DNA of 64,000 bases, from positions 1,297,501 through 1,361,500 of the forward strand of contig NC_013385.1 of NCBI RefSeq assembly GCF_000024605.1, in the 5' to 3' direction. How positions within the stretch are numbered: the stretch's first letter is position 1; every line of letters begins with the position of its first letter. The notes beneath the pieces were generated by a model, which was not told the DNA's origin, did not search any database, and was given only the letters and a program-made list of their open reading frames with translations. Positions 15,301-23,804 of this stretch are shown here, one piece after another. The position numbers were made by a program, and so were the translations under genes. The DNA is from Ammonifex degensii KC4. Lineage in GTDB: Bacteria; Bacillota; Desulfotomaculia; Desulfotomaculales; Ammonificaceae.

Positions 15301-15948
15301 TTAGATCGACTTGAACTCTTGAATAACGACACGGGGATCGGGGGCACCGAAAACCGCCGTGCCGGCCACCAGCACCGTGGCCCCCGCCTTCACCACCATA
15401 GGTGCCGTCTGCCGGTTTACTCCCCCATCCACAGCGATCTCCACGGCCAACCCTCGCTCTTCTATCCAGGAGCGCAAAAGGCTTATCTTGGGAAGAACGG
15501 CGGGTATGAAAGACTGACCGCCGAAGCCCGGATTCACCGACATCACCAACACCAGGTCCACTAGGTCCAGTACATACTCCACCGCCTGCGGCGGGGTGGC
15601 GGGGTTGAGGGCCACGCCGGCACGGCAGCCATTCTCTTTTATGGCGGTAAGGGTGCGGTGCAGGTGCCGGCAAGCTTCTACGTGCACCGTGATCAGGTCG
15701 GCGCCGGCGTCCACGAAATCTTTGATATACCTCTCCGGAGCCTCGATCATCAGGTGCACATCGAAAACCAAGTGGGATTGCGGGCGCAGGGCCGCTATGA
15801 CCGGCGGCCCAAAAGTTATGTTGGGAACGAAATGCCCGTCCATAACATCTAGATGAAGATAATCGGCGCCCGCCTCTTCTACCCGCTTTACATCTCGGAG
15901 AAGACAGGAAAAATCTGCTGAAAGAAGGGAAGGAGCTACTTTGATCAA
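15301..15948 (-). CDS. rpe: Ribulose-phosphate 3-epimerase
   Basis: A 215-residue TIM-barrel enzyme interconverting ribulose-5-phosphate and xylulose-5-phosphate. Family motifs are [10 protein letters not shown], the metal-binding [16 protein letters not shown] and [30 protein letters not shown] at about residue 138, and [11 protein letters not shown] plus VAGTAVFG near the end. The start overlaps the end of rsgA by 4 bp. It is the last gene of the rlmN-prpC-prkC-rsgA-rpe run, an order common in Firmicutes. Confidence 0.96.
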   Translation of the reverse strand: MIKVAPSLLSADFSCLLRDVKRVEEAGADYLHLDVMDGHFVPNITFGPPVIAALRPQSHLVFDVHLMIEAPERYIKDFVDAGADLITVHVEACRHLHRTLTAIKENGCRAGVALNPATPPQAVEYVLDLVDLVLVMSVNPGFGGQSFIPAVLPKISLLRSWIEERGLAVEIAVDGGVNRQTAPMVVKAGATVLVAGTAVFGAPDPRVVIQEFKSI

Positions 15949-16823
15949 GAGAACTTTCTCCTTTCCCGCTCTAGAATTTCACCAAGGAAGACCAGGTAGT
16001 GCTGGTAGCGGAAGCGGGGGATCTTTCCTTCCGCCACCGCCTCCCGCACTGCGCAACCGGGCTCGGCCTGGTGCAGGCAGTCGCTGAAACGGCAACCGGC
16101 CCCGACCCGCGCGATTTCCGGAAAGTAGGCGGACAAGGAAGCTGGAGGAATGTCGGGAAGGTCGAGACTGGTAAAGCCGGGGGTATCCACTACCAACCCC
16201 CCTATGTCCAGGGGCAGAAGCTCCACCAGACGGGTGGTGTGGCGGCCGCGCCCCGTCTTGCGGCTGACCGGCGCCGTCTGCAACTTGAGCCCGGGCTGAA
16301 TGGCGTTGAGCAGGCTCGACTTGCCCACTCCCGAGGGACCGGCCAGCACCGTTACCCTGTGAGAGAGGTGCCGCTTCAGCTCTTCCAGTCCCTGGCCCGT
16401 CTTGGCGCTGACGGCAAGGAAGACGAACCCAGCTTCCTCATAAGCCCGCCTCTCCTCCTGGTAGAGGCCGGGAGAAGCCAGGTCGAGCTTGTTGAAGCAG
16501 ATGATCGGCTTTATCTTGGCGCTCTGGCTTAACACCAGAAAACGATCGAGAAGCTTGAAGTTGGGATCGGGCTCGGTAAAGGCAAAGACCAGAAGGGCCT
16601 GTTCCACGTTGGCCACCGGGGGACGATAAAGCTCCGTCTTGCGCGGCAGTACCTTTTCCAGCACACCCCTCTCCTCGTCCAGCGGAGAAAATTCTACCAG
16701 ATCTCCTACCAATATCTTTTCTTCAGCCAGTTTCCCCCGGCGCAGAGCCGTCCACACCTTACCCGTATCCGGGTCTCTTACGAAGGCGAATCCACCGTGA
16801 ATGCGGATGATCTGCCCTACCAA
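15945..16823 (-). CDS. rsgA: Ribosome small-subunit-dependent GTPase RsgA
   Basis: A 292-residue circularly permuted GTPase that helps mature the 30S subunit. An N-terminal OB domain (residues 1-65) is followed by the permuted G domain: G4 in CFNKLDLA, then G1 [12 protein letters not shown] at about residue 165, with G3 VVDTPGFTS further on. A C-terminal zinc knuckle ([16 protein letters not shown]) ends it. All key residues are present. It sits directly after the PASTA kinase with a 24-bp gap and overlaps rpe, as in many Firmicutes. Confidence 0.96.
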   Translation of the reverse strand: MVGQIIRIHGGFAFVRDPDTGKVWTALRRGKLAEEKILVGDLVEFSPLDEERGVLEKVLPRKTELYRPPVANVEQALLVFAFTEPDPNFKLLDRFLVLSQSAKIKPIICFNKLDLASPGLYQEERRAYEEAGFVFLAVSAKTGQGLEELKRHLSHRVTVLAGPSGVGKSSLLNAIQPGLKLQTAPVSRKTGRGRHTTRLVELLPLDIGGLVVDTPGFTSLDLPDIPPASLSAYFPEIARVGAGCRFSDCLHQAEPGCAVREAVAEGKIPRFRYQHYLVFLGEILERERRKFS

Positions 16824-16847
16824 GGGAAGTCTCGCTCCCCCCTTTGC

Positions 16848-18602
16848 TTAAAGAGTTTGTTCCTTGACTAGGTTGCCGTCTACATAAACGCTGATTTTTG
16901 CCTTCCCGTAGTAAGTCACCGTTTGTCTTAGGTGCTCCCCGGGCTGGCACGTTCCCTGGTAAGCCTCTACCGTCCCTCTGGCGTCCTGCACCACTATTTT
17001 GACCTCGTGCGTCTTGCCGTCGGGAGGTAGCACCAAATTTACTGTGGCTTGCCGGGGAACGGGGCCCGGGCCGTCGCTAACGGTGAGCTGGACCTTATCC
17101 CCCCGGCGTAAGATGGTCCCAGGCGGAGGCTGCTGGTCGCAAACGTAACCCGGCAAGTACTCGTTGCTGGAGGTGTGCAACACCTGGTCGTCAACGGTGA
17201 AGCCTGCTGCCAAAAGCTTGTCTTTCGCCGCTTCCAGAGTCATTCCCCGCACATCGGGCACCGCCTGGGTGGGCACTTCTGGTCCCCGACTCAAAACCAG
17301 GTTCACCCGTGTTCCTTTGGGCCGGGAAACGCCCGGCAGGGGGTCCTGATCCACTACTGTACCCGCCGGCCGGGGATCGTAAGTCCACTGGGTTTGCCCC
17401 ACCACGAACCCCTCGGCCTTCAGCACGGTTTCCGCCTCGGCCAAGGTCCGGTTGCGCACATCAGGCACAGTGCGCATCTCCGGCCCCAGGCTCACAAGTA
17501 AGGTGATAAGCCGCCCTTTTTTCACCTTGGTACCGGGATCGACGTCCTGCTTTATCACCCTGCCCCTTTCCACTTCGCTGTTATGGGTCTCCTCTATCTG
17601 CACCCGCAGGCCGAGATCGGTCAGCATCTGCTTGGCCACCTCTACCGGCTTGCCACGCACATCGGGCACCGTCACTTCAGGTACGCTGGTGTAGTGCTTG
17701 AGCCACCACCAGCCCCCCACTAGGGCCAGGGAAAGCACCAGCAAAGGCAGCAAAAGGTAGTAAGGCCATTTAATAGAACGAGAAGCCTTCTTCAAGTCCA
17801 ACGCCTCCAAATCCCGGGCCAGCGCGGCCGCCGAAGGATAGCGGGCAGCGGGATTCTTGGCCATGGCCCGGGCCACTATCCGCTCCAGCGCCGGCGGCAC
17901 ACGGGGGTTAAGCTGCGATAGGGGAGGGGGCTGCTCCTCCACATGCTTAAGTGCCACCGCCACCGGGTTGTCCCCCGTAAAAGGAGGCCTGCCGGCCAGC
18001 ATCTCGTAAAGTACCGCTCCCAGGGAATAAATGTCGGAGCGCGCATCTGCCGGCTCCCCGCGCGCCTGCTCCGGGGAGATATACTCCACCGAGCCCAGAA
18101 AGGCGCGGGTGGCGGCGATGGTAGTCCCCCTCAAGGTACGAGCAATGCCGAAGTCGGCTAGCTTGGCCTCCCCCTCAGGAGTTATTAGGATGTTGTGGGG
18201 TTTGACGTCCCGGTGAACTATTCCCCGCCGGTGCGCGTGCTCCAGCGCCGCGCAGATATCCTTCGCTATTTTGATGGCCCAAGGGATGGTGATCTTTCCT
18301 TCCTGGATGAGGGTCTTTAGATCCTTACCCTCCACATACTCCATTACCAGGTAGTGGGTGCCGTTGTCCTCACCCACATCGTAAAGGCTCACTATGTGCG
18401 GATGAGAAAGGCTGGCCACCGCCAGTGCCTCCTGGCGGAAGCGCTGCACAAACTCAGGGTCCCGGGCAAACTCCTCGCGCAAGACTTTCACTGTAACGGG
18501 GCGGTCGAGCACCAGGTCCCGCCCCTCATAAACTACCGCCATCCCCCCGCTACCAATTTCGCGCACCAGCCGGTAGCGGTTGCCGAGTACCCGGTCAGTC
18601 AT
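16848..18602 (-). CDS. prkC: Ser/Thr protein kinase with three PASTA domains (PrkC type)
   Basis: A 584-residue membrane kinase. The cytoplasmic kinase domain (residues 10-270) has the Gly loop IGSGGMAVVYEG, the Lys in TVKVL, HRDVKPHN and DFGIAR. A membrane helix spans residues 280-300. Three PASTA repeats, each opening with a VPDVR-like motif, lie outside at about 312-510. They are followed by a small beta-rich tail. PASTA repeats bind peptidoglycan fragments, and PrkC in Bacillus triggers spore germination in response to muropeptides, which fits the spore genes here. Its start overlaps the phosphatase gene by 8 bp. The cognate phosphatase directly upstream supports a kinase/phosphatase pair. 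Confidence 0.95.
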   Translation of the reverse strand: MTDRVLGNRYRLVREIGSGGMAVVYEGRDLVLDRPVTVKVLREEFARDPEFVQRFRQEALAVASLSHPHIVSLYDVGEDNGTHYLVMEYVEGKDLKTLIQEGKITIPWAIKIAKDICAALEHAHRRGIVHRDVKPHNILITPEGEAKLADFGIARTLRGTTIAATRAFLGSVEYISPEQARGEPADARSDIYSLGAVLYEMLAGRPPFTGDNPVAVALKHVEEQPPPLSQLNPRVPPALERIVARAMAKNPAARYPSAAALARDLEALDLKKASRSIKWPYYLLLPLLVLSLALVGGWWWLKHYTSVPEVTVPDVRGKPVEVAKQMLTDLGLRVQIEETHNSEVERGRVIKQDVDPGTKVKKGRLITLLVSLGPEMRTVPDVRNRTLAEAETVLKAEGFVVGQTQWTYDPRPAGTVVDQDPLPGVSRPKGTRVNLVLSRGPEVPTQAVPDVRGMTLEAAKDKLLAAGFTVDDQVLHTSSNEYLPGYVCDQQPPPGTILRRGDKVQLTVSDGPGPVPRQATVNLVLPPDGKTHEVKIVVQDARGTVEAYQGTCQPGEHLRQTVTYYGKAKISVYVDGNLVKEQTL

Positions 18603-19305
18603 CGATCCTCACCATCACCAGCGTTATGTTGTCCTCCCCTCCCCGCTCCAAGGCTTCGGCCAGAAGCTTTTCCCCTCCTGCCGGCAGGGATTCTGCTTCG
18701 CGCACCAAACGAAGAATTTCTTCCGGAGCCAGGTGGAGGGTAAGACCGTCGGTACAGAGAAGAATAATATCTCCTTGTTCTAGAACGAAGCTACCCGCGT
18801 CCACTTCTACCGTAGCTTCTATCCCCAAAGCCCGGCTCAGCACGTGCCGGTAGGGGTGGTACTTTACCTCTTCCGGGGAGATTTCTCCCTCCCGCAAAAG
18901 TTCAGCCACCAGGGTGTGATCCCGAGTGAACTGGCTTATTTCTTCACCCCGTAATAGATAGCCTCGGCTATCCCCCACGTGGGCCCAAAGAAGTTCTTTT
19001 TCCTTAAGAAGACATACGGTAAGCGTGGTGCCCATGCCCATACATTCGGGCCGGGCCAAGGAAGCGCGGTAAACGGCCTCGTTGGCCGCCTTGACCGCCG
19101 CCACCAGTTTCTCCAAAGAGACCTCCCTCTCCTCCTGCCAGAATTGTGCCACGGTAGATACCGCTAGCTGACTAGCCACCTCGCCGGCCTGATGTCCCCC
19201 TAAGCCGTCGGCCACGGCAAAAAGCCCTTTATCCGGCAGGACCAGGTAAGCATCCTCGTTCCGGGGCCGTATGAGGCCCTGGTCACTCTTGGCTACCCAT
19301 TCCAT
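18595..19305 (-). CDS. prpC: PP2C-type protein phosphatase (PrpC/Stp1)
   Basis: A 236-residue metal-dependent phosphatase partnering the adjacent PASTA kinase. Motifs include QGLIRPRNEDA, the metal-binding VADGLGGHQAGEVAS, AHVGDSRGYLL, LLCTDGLTLHL and the terminal EDNITLVMV. It should dephosphorylate Ser/Thr targets of the kinase, including the kinase itself. The ATG at 19305 is preferred, with GGTGAGG nine bases upstream; a GTG five codons earlier is also possible. The 5' end overlaps the end of rlmN, consistent with coupled translation. Confidence 0.94.
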   Translation of the reverse strand: MEWVAKSDQGLIRPRNEDAYLVLPDKGLFAVADGLGGHQAGEVASQLAVSTVAQFWQEEREVSLEKLVAAVKAANEAVYRASLARPECMGMGTTLTVCLLKEKELLWAHVGDSRGYLLRGEEISQFTRDHTLVAELLREGEISPEEVKYHPYRHVLSRALGIEATVEVDAGSFVLEQGDIILLCTDGLTLHLAPEEILRLVREAESLPAGGEKLLAEALERGGEDNITLVMVRIDD

Positions 19306-20365
19306 TTTCCTCGGCCTCACCCGTCAATAACCCCTCTTCCTCGTAGCGGTAGCGTAGCTGCCCGCAGGCTGCCTCTATCTCTTCACCCCGGCTGCGCCTC
19401 ACTGTCGCCGGAATGCCGTTTTCCTCCAAGATGCGGCAAAAAGCCTCTATCCTGGCGGGAGAAGGGGGCCGAAAGCGGCGCTCGTTCACCAAGTTAAAAG
19501 GTATGAGGTTGACGTGGCAAAGTAGCCCCTTAAGTAACCTGGCCAACTCTCTTGCCTCTTCCTGACCATCGTTAATGCCGGCTATCATGGTGTAGGCAAA
19601 GGTTATCCGGCGGTGGGTGGCCTCCACATACTCCCAGCAGGCGGCCAGAAGCTCTTTTAAGGGATAGCGGCGGTTTATGGGTAGAAGCCAGCTTCTCAGC
19701 TCGTCGCGAGGAGCGTGCAGGGAAACAGCCAGACCGAACTGCCGCTTAAGCTGGGCGAGCGCCCTTATCCCCGGCACCACCCCGCAGGTGGAAATGGTTA
19801 TTTTGCGCGCCCCTATATTCAAACCTGCCGGGTGGGTGATGTTCTCCAAAAAGCGAAAGGTTGCTTCTTGGTTGTCAAAAGGCTCCCCCATGCCCATGAG
19901 AACTACGTGGGTTACTCTCTCGCCCAGTTCTACCTGGGTGCGAAGAACCTGCTCGTAGATCTCCCCCGCACTCAAATTGCGCTTGAGCCCCTTCGCACCG
20001 GAAGCGCAGAAGCGACAACCCATGCGGCAACCCACCTGAGTGGAAACGCAGACGGTACGCCCCCAGGGATGACGCATGAAAACCGTCTCGATACCCGCCC
20101 CGTCCCGGGCCAGGTAGAGAAACTTTATCGTCCTTCCGTCACGGGAGCACCTTTTCACCCGCACGCTTAAATAAGTTATAGAAGCTATTTCCTCCAAGCG
20201 TTCGCGCAAGGTCTTGGGTAGGTTGGTCATTTCCCGAAAGGAAGTTACCCCTTTGACGAAAAGCCAGTCGATAAGCTGCTGGGCCCGGTACCGGGGCTCC
20301 TTTAGTTCCTCGGTCACCCAGCTTTCTATTTCCGGGAAGCGCAAGGATTTGAGGTCCAGTTTCAA
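19283..20365 (-). CDS. rlmN: 23S rRNA (adenine-C2)-methyltransferase RlmN
   Basis: A 360-residue radical-SAM enzyme that methylates C2 of A2503 in 23S rRNA and A37 in some tRNAs. The radical-SAM cluster motif CxxxCxxC is GCRMGCRFCASG at about residue 112. VLMGMGEPFDN and the Cys in TISTCGVVPG follow. The second conserved Cys near the C-terminus is in IEAACGQLRYRY. It heads the rlmN-prpC-prkC-rsgA-rpe run. Upstream lies a psiE-like gene broken by an insertion sequence, so its expression may have changed. Confidence 0.95.
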   Translation of the reverse strand: MKLDLKSLRFPEIESWVTEELKEPRYRAQQLIDWLFVKGVTSFREMTNLPKTLRERLEEIASITYLSVRVKRCSRDGRTIKFLYLARDGAGIETVFMRHPWGRTVCVSTQVGCRMGCRFCASGAKGLKRNLSAGEIYEQVLRTQVELGERVTHVVLMGMGEPFDNQEATFRFLENITHPAGLNIGARKITISTCGVVPGIRALAQLKRQFGLAVSLHAPRDELRSWLLPINRRYPLKELLAACWEYVEATHRRITFAYTMIAGINDGQEEARELARLLKGLLCHVNLIPFNLVNERRFRPPSPARIEAFCRILEENGIPATVRRSRGEEIEAACGQLRYRYEEEGLLTGEAEENGMGSQE

Positions 20366-20454
20366 CCAGAACCACTTCCTTTAGGAGTCGCGGGATGAGT
20401 CCCATGGCTTTAGTGTAGCATTACGCCGAAAGAGAGGCAATTAACCTTAACCTT

Positions 20455-20712
20455 TCACCCCTCCTTTTTGCGGGAAAAGGGCTGGCAGGTAAGGGCCCAG
20501 CGAACTAGTCCCAGGACCACCAGGGCGGCTAGGTTCACCAGCTTCGCTTCTACGCTGGTGTTTTCGATGTCGCCTATGAGAAGCTTTCTCAGTGTAGCCG
20601 CGATGGCCACGTCCACGAAGACCGCTACCTGCACCCGCTCCCCGCCCAGGCAGCGGATTTCGGTGGCGATAAGCTCGGATATGGTCCACAAGATCAAAAG
20701 GGTACGTGACGT
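20455..20712 (-). pseudogene. PsiE-like membrane protein, C-terminal fragment cut off by an insertion sequence
   Basis: The frame opens inside the flank of the TnpB element with no start codon of its own kind (TSRTLLILWTISELIA). It continues through a second helix (VQVAVFVDVAIAATLRKLLI) and a third (LVNLAALVVLGLVRWAL) to a Lys-rich end. This is the second half of a PsiE-like membrane protein; the first half is at 22,070-22,307. Joining the two halves gives a protein of about the right length and helix order. Proteins of this family have no firm function beyond phosphate-starvation induction in E. coli. Confidence 0.65.
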
Positions 20713-20715
20713 CCT

Positions 20716-20753
20716 CCCCTCAATGAATTGAGGGGCATCCCTTTAAAGGGATG
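20716..20753. repeat. Tandem hairpins at the tnpB 3' end (right end of the element)
   Basis: Two palindromes lie back to back: CCCCTCAATGAATTGAGGGG (20716-20735) and the perfect CATCCCTTTAAAGGGATG (20736-20753). The second contains the tnpB stop codon. The first recurs at the other end of the element. Such structures are the recognition hairpins of IS200/IS605 elements and would form the 3' part of the guide RNA. Confidence 0.75.
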
Positions 20754-21975
20754 TACGCAAGGTCTTTTCCTTGCGCTTTGGTTCGTGGACTCCGTGCCAC
20801 CCCAGATGGAGCGACAGGACCACGGGCCGCGCCACACGGCCACTACTCCCCTTGACGGGAGATACCTCGTACGCCCTCTCGAAAATGTTCAAAGAGCCGT
20901 TCACGTCCGCCTGCGCCCTCCACCCACAGGAACACACGTAAAGCCCCCTGTGTTTCCGGTTGGAAGGCAGTACACGCCCGCAGGCGTGACAGCGCGCAGA
21001 CGTGTTCTTCTCGTCCACACCGTCCCGGACCACAATTCCCGCCAGAGCACCCTTGTACTTGAGCATGTTGATGAGCTTCCGGTACGGCCAGGCGTGCAGC
21101 CTCTGGTTGAGCCGATCACCATAGTCGATGCTCTCGCGGATGCCCGTGATCGCCCCAATGGCTATCTCTCCCACACCCCGCTTCACGCACTCCTCTATGA
21201 AGTGGGACGTGGCCACATGGAGCAGGTGCTCCACCTGAAGCTTTTCCCGGTGGGCTACCTCCTTCCACCTGCGGGAGTTCTGCTTAAGGCTTGCCCGCAC
21301 CTTCTGCCAGTACCGCCTCACCGACTTGATAAACCTGCCGGAGTAAAGCATCACGATCCCGTCCTCAAAGGCGGCCGCCATGAGGATGGTCTCCCCCAGG
21401 TCCAGGGCAACCCTCAGTCTGCCGGGACACGGGTTCGCCTTCACCTCCACCACCAGACGGGCTTCGATTCGCCCGGACACCTTGTCGTAGGTGATGGAGA
21501 GCTCCCGCACCCGCTCGTACTCCACGCCGGGGCGGTGGGAAATGCGGAAGGAAACTTCCCTCACCCCGTCTTCTCGGCCGGTGCCCAGGGAAAGTCGAAC
21601 TTTATCTCCCTCCACCTTGAAGCCGCTCTGGACGTACTTGAGCGGGGAGAGATAACCTTTCCGGCGAAATCCTGGAGCCTCGTGCTGCGTGAGACCCTTT
21701 TTCTTGAGGGCAAAGAAGGACTTATACGCTTCCCGCACCTCGTCCCGCGTGAGTTGCACGGACATCGAGTAGTAGCCCTTCGCCCGGGGGAGCCCTTTCA
21801 AGATGCGGTTGAGGTTTTTGCGGGAAATATCTACCTTCCCGGTCTCTTCGTATTCTTTCCGCAGGTGCCAGAGGAGGCCGTTGTAGACCTTGGTGGCGCA
21901 GAACATGGCGTCCTTGAGGACGGCCAAGGTCTTAGGATCGGCGTGAACCTGGGCTCTGATGGTGATGAGGGGCAC
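20743..21975 (-). CDS. tnpB: RNA-guided endonuclease TnpB (IS200/IS605 family)
   Basis: A 410-residue TnpB that looks complete. The N-terminal region (residues 1-150) is followed by the RuvC core: catalytic Asp in VALDLGETILMAAA at about residue 192, the Glu region VGEIAIGAITGI at about 272, and the last Asp in QADVNGSLNIFERA at about 370. The zinc ribbon lies between (CHACGRVLPSNRKHRG, then CSCGW). TnpB proteins cut DNA guided by an RNA made from the element's own right end, which helps keep the element in place. The guide would come from the host sequence beyond 20,716, inside the psiE fragment. The 3' end of the gene lies in the terminal hairpin. Confidence 0.92.
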   Translation of the reverse strand: MPLITIRAQVHADPKTLAVLKDAMFCATKVYNGLLWHLRKEYEETGKVDISRKNLNRILKGLPRAKGYYSMSVQLTRDEVREAYKSFFALKKKGLTQHEAPGFRRKGYLSPLKYVQSGFKVEGDKVRLSLGTGREDGVREVSFRISHRPGVEYERVRELSITYDKVSGRIEARLVVEVKANPCPGRLRVALDLGETILMAAAFEDGIVMLYSGRFIKSVRRYWQKVRASLKQNSRRWKEVAHREKLQVEHLLHVATSHFIEECVKRGVGEIAIGAITGIRESIDYGDRLNQRLHAWPYRKLINMLKYKGALAGIVVRDGVDEKNTSARCHACGRVLPSNRKHRGLYVCSCGWRAQADVNGSLNIFERAYEVSPVKGSSGRVARPVVLSLHLGWHGVHEPKRKEKTLRTSL

Positions 21976-22045
21976 TCACGGTTCACCCCCTTTCCCTGGA
22001 CCTTTGTGCCATTATACCACCGTACTGCGAGGGGCTTTCGACGAT

Positions 22046-22065
22046 CCCCTCAATGAATTGAGGGG
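22046..22065. repeat. Left-end palindrome of the TnpB element
   Basis: CCCCTCAATGAATTGAGGGG is identical to the palindrome at 20716-20735 at the opposite end. It lies 71 bp upstream of the tnpB start. Identity at both ends supports an intact element. Confidence 0.75.
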
Positions 22066-22069
22066 GTAG

Positions 22070-22307
22070 ACTTTCCCCTCGCGCTCCCCCATTTTTCTAA
22101 AGCGTGCAGAAGCCCGTAGATCAGTTGATCGGGATGAATCAGGGCATAGTAAATGTCCCGGAAAAAGATCCAGAAGGTAAGCCCCGCCACTACCACCAGG
22201 CTTATACCTAAAAAGAGGTGCAAGAAGCGGTTGAAGAGTCGGAAAGCCCGGAAAAAGGAAACCGAAAAGCCGTTCACACTGCAAACGTCCCGGTTACTTT
22301 CCTCCAT
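22070..22307 (-). pseudogene. PsiE-like membrane protein, N-terminal fragment
   Basis: The start (ATG at 22307, behind GGAGGGAGAGG) opens a frame with one amphipathic stretch and a membrane helix (LFLGISLVVVAGLTFWIFF). It continues DIYYALIHPDQLIYGLLHAL and then runs into the palindrome of the TnpB element and stops at 22050. The remaining helices of the PsiE-like fold are found beyond the element at 20,455-20,712. The break falls near residue 78, shortly before the second helix. It overlaps the end of the 70-residue gene upstream. Confidence 0.65.
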
Positions 22308-22506
22308 CCTCTCCCTCCTCGCCAAGCTTACGCAAGAACCAGCGGAAAACTAAGAAGGAGACCACGTAAAAGACACCCAGAAAAACGAAAAGGTATTTCA
22401 AAATCAAAAAGATTTTAGCCTGCTCCCCACTAAAGTGCAAGATGAGGGCCACCAGCAAGAAAAGAAAAGCGGTTACCAGTTTCAGCCACTGCCAGTTATC
22501 TTTCAT
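22294..22506 (-). CDS. Small two-helix membrane protein, unknown function
   Basis: A 70-residue protein with two hydrophobic helices (LVTAFLFLLVALILHF and LFVFLGVFYVVSFLVF), a short loop and a charged, Glu/Gly-rich tail. No family is recognised. Its start overlaps the pdp stop by 4 bp and its end overlaps the start of the broken psiE-like gene, so all three were probably co-translated. The tight coupling makes it likely to be a real gene despite its size. Confidence 0.6.
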   Translation of the reverse strand: MKDNWQWLKLVTAFLFLLVALILHFSGEQAKIFLILKYLFVFLGVFYVVSFLVFRWFLRKLGEEGEDGGK

Positions 22507-23804
22507 GAGACCACCTCGTGAATGAGCGGTTTCGGAGGCGGGGGTTGAGCGCTAAAGGTGAAAGCCCGCGCCACCAGAGCCTCCGCCTCTTCCACACCCT
22601 TCTCTCTTACCCGCAGCCGGGCCAGAGGCGCTCCCCTCTCCACCCAATCCCCCACTTTTGCCTCCAGGATCACCCCTACCGCCGGATCTATCGGATCCCC
22701 CTTGCGCTCCCGGCCCGCGCCTAAGATACGCGCTGCCTCGCCTATGGCCAGAGCGTCCACGGCCTCCACAAAGCCGGTGTCCGGACTGGTGATCACTAAC
22801 TCCTTAGGAGCCTGGGGAAGAAGCGAGGGATCTTCCACTGCCTCCACTTTCCCTCCCTGTGCCTTGACCCACTCCTTAAACTTCTCCCAGGCCCTACCTT
22901 CCTCCCAGACGTGCCTCAGCTTCTCGCGCGCCTCCTTCTCGCTTTCCGCCAGCCCGGCAAGCTCCAGGAGTTGACTACCCAAGGAAAGACAAAGCTCTAC
23001 CAGGTCTTCAGGACCGTTACCTTGCAAAGTGGCTATGGCCTCTTCTACCTCCAGGGCATTCCCCACCGCCCGCCCTAGAGGCTTTTCCATATCGGAGATT
23101 ACCGCCCGGACCTTTCTCCCCGCCCGCTTCCCTATGTCCACCATGAGCGAGGCTAACTCCCGGGCCATCTTCAGGTCCTTGGCTAACGCCCCTTTACCCA
23201 CCTTGACGTCGAGCACCAGGGCGTCGGTACGCAGGGCCAGCTTTTTGCTCATAACGCTGGCGGCGATCAAAGGCACGCTTTCTACCGTTGCCGTCACGTC
23301 GCGCAAGGCGTAGAGCTTGCGGTCGGCGGGCACCAAGGCAAAAGACTGAGAGGTGACAGCCACTCCTACTTCTTCTAGCTGGCTCAGGAAATCCTCAATG
23401 GTAAGCTCAGTGCGGAAACCGGGGATAGATTCCAGCTTGTCGATGGTTCCTCCCGTGTGCCCCAGCCCGCGCCCTGACATTTTGGCCACTTTAAGCCCGG
23501 CAGCCGCCAGCCAGGGAGCCAAGACCAGGGTGGTCTTGTCCCCCACGCCGCCGGTGGAGTGCTTGTCTACCTTTACTCCCGGTATCCCGCTGAGATCGAG
23601 GAATTTGCCCGTGCGCACCATGGCGCCGGTGAGGTGCGCGGTTTCTTCCGCGTCAAGTCCCCGGAAGTAGACCGCCATGAGCCAGGCGGCCATCTGGTAG
23701 TCGGGAACCTCTCCCTCCAGGTAGGAGAAAATCAGCCACTCCAGCTCCTCGGCGCTCAGCTTCTCTCCGTCGCGCTTGCGCCGGATCAGGTCGTAGGCCC
23801 GCAA
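22503..23804 (-). CDS. pdp: Pyrimidine-nucleoside phosphorylase
   Basis: A 433-residue phosphorylase that splits uridine, thymidine or deoxyuridine with phosphate. It has the family start [17 protein letters not shown], the signature [17 protein letters not shown] at about residue 80, the conserved [16 protein letters not shown], and [15 protein letters not shown]. The C-terminal PYNP domain contains [10 protein letters not shown]. Length is normal. It overlaps deoB by 19 bp, and the xerD-deoB-pdp order is a standard clostridial salvage operon. The sugar phosphate it frees is the substrate of DeoB. Pdp and DeoA are hard to separate by sequence; the broad-specificity type is likelier in Firmicutes. 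Confidence 0.94.
   Translation of the reverse strand: MRAYDLIRRKRDGEKLSAEELEWLIFSYLEGEVPDYQMAAWLMAVYFRGLDAEETAHLTGAMVRTGKFLDLSGIPGVKVDKHSTGGVGDKTTLVLAPWLAAAGLKVAKMSGRGLGHTGGTIDKLESIPGFRTELTIEDFLSQLEEVGVAVTSQSFALVPADRKLYALRDVTATVESVPLIAASVMSKKLALRTDALVLDVKVGKGALAKDLKMARELASLMVDIGKRAGRKVRAVISDMEKPLGRAVGNALEVEEAIATLQGNGPEDLVELCLSLGSQLLELAGLAESEKEAREKLRHVWEEGRAWEKFKEWVKAQGGKVEAVEDPSLLPQAPKELVITSPDTGFVEAVDALAIGEAARILGAGRERKGDPIDPAVGVILEAKVGDWVERGAPLARLRVREKGVEEAEALVARAFTFSAQPPPPKPLIHEVVS

Larger units (their letters stand above)
20716..22065 (-). mobile_element. TnpB-only insertion sequence (IS1341-like, IS200/IS605 family) inserted in a psiE-like gene
   Basis: An element of about 1.35 kb bounded by two copies of the palindrome CCCCTCAATGAATTGAGGGG (20716-20735 and 22046-22065). 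It holds one intact tnpB and no tnpA, so mobility would need a transposase from elsewhere. No target duplication was seen, as expected for this family. It separates the two halves of a psiE-like gene. The exact cleavage points cannot be fixed from one copy; the ends are given at the palindromes. Confidence 0.75.

Noticed and set aside
20728-22056. 442-codon open frame antisense to tnpB
   Set aside because: No family resemblance, His/Pro/Gly-rich shadow composition, and it lies exactly opposite a clear TnpB with intact motifs.
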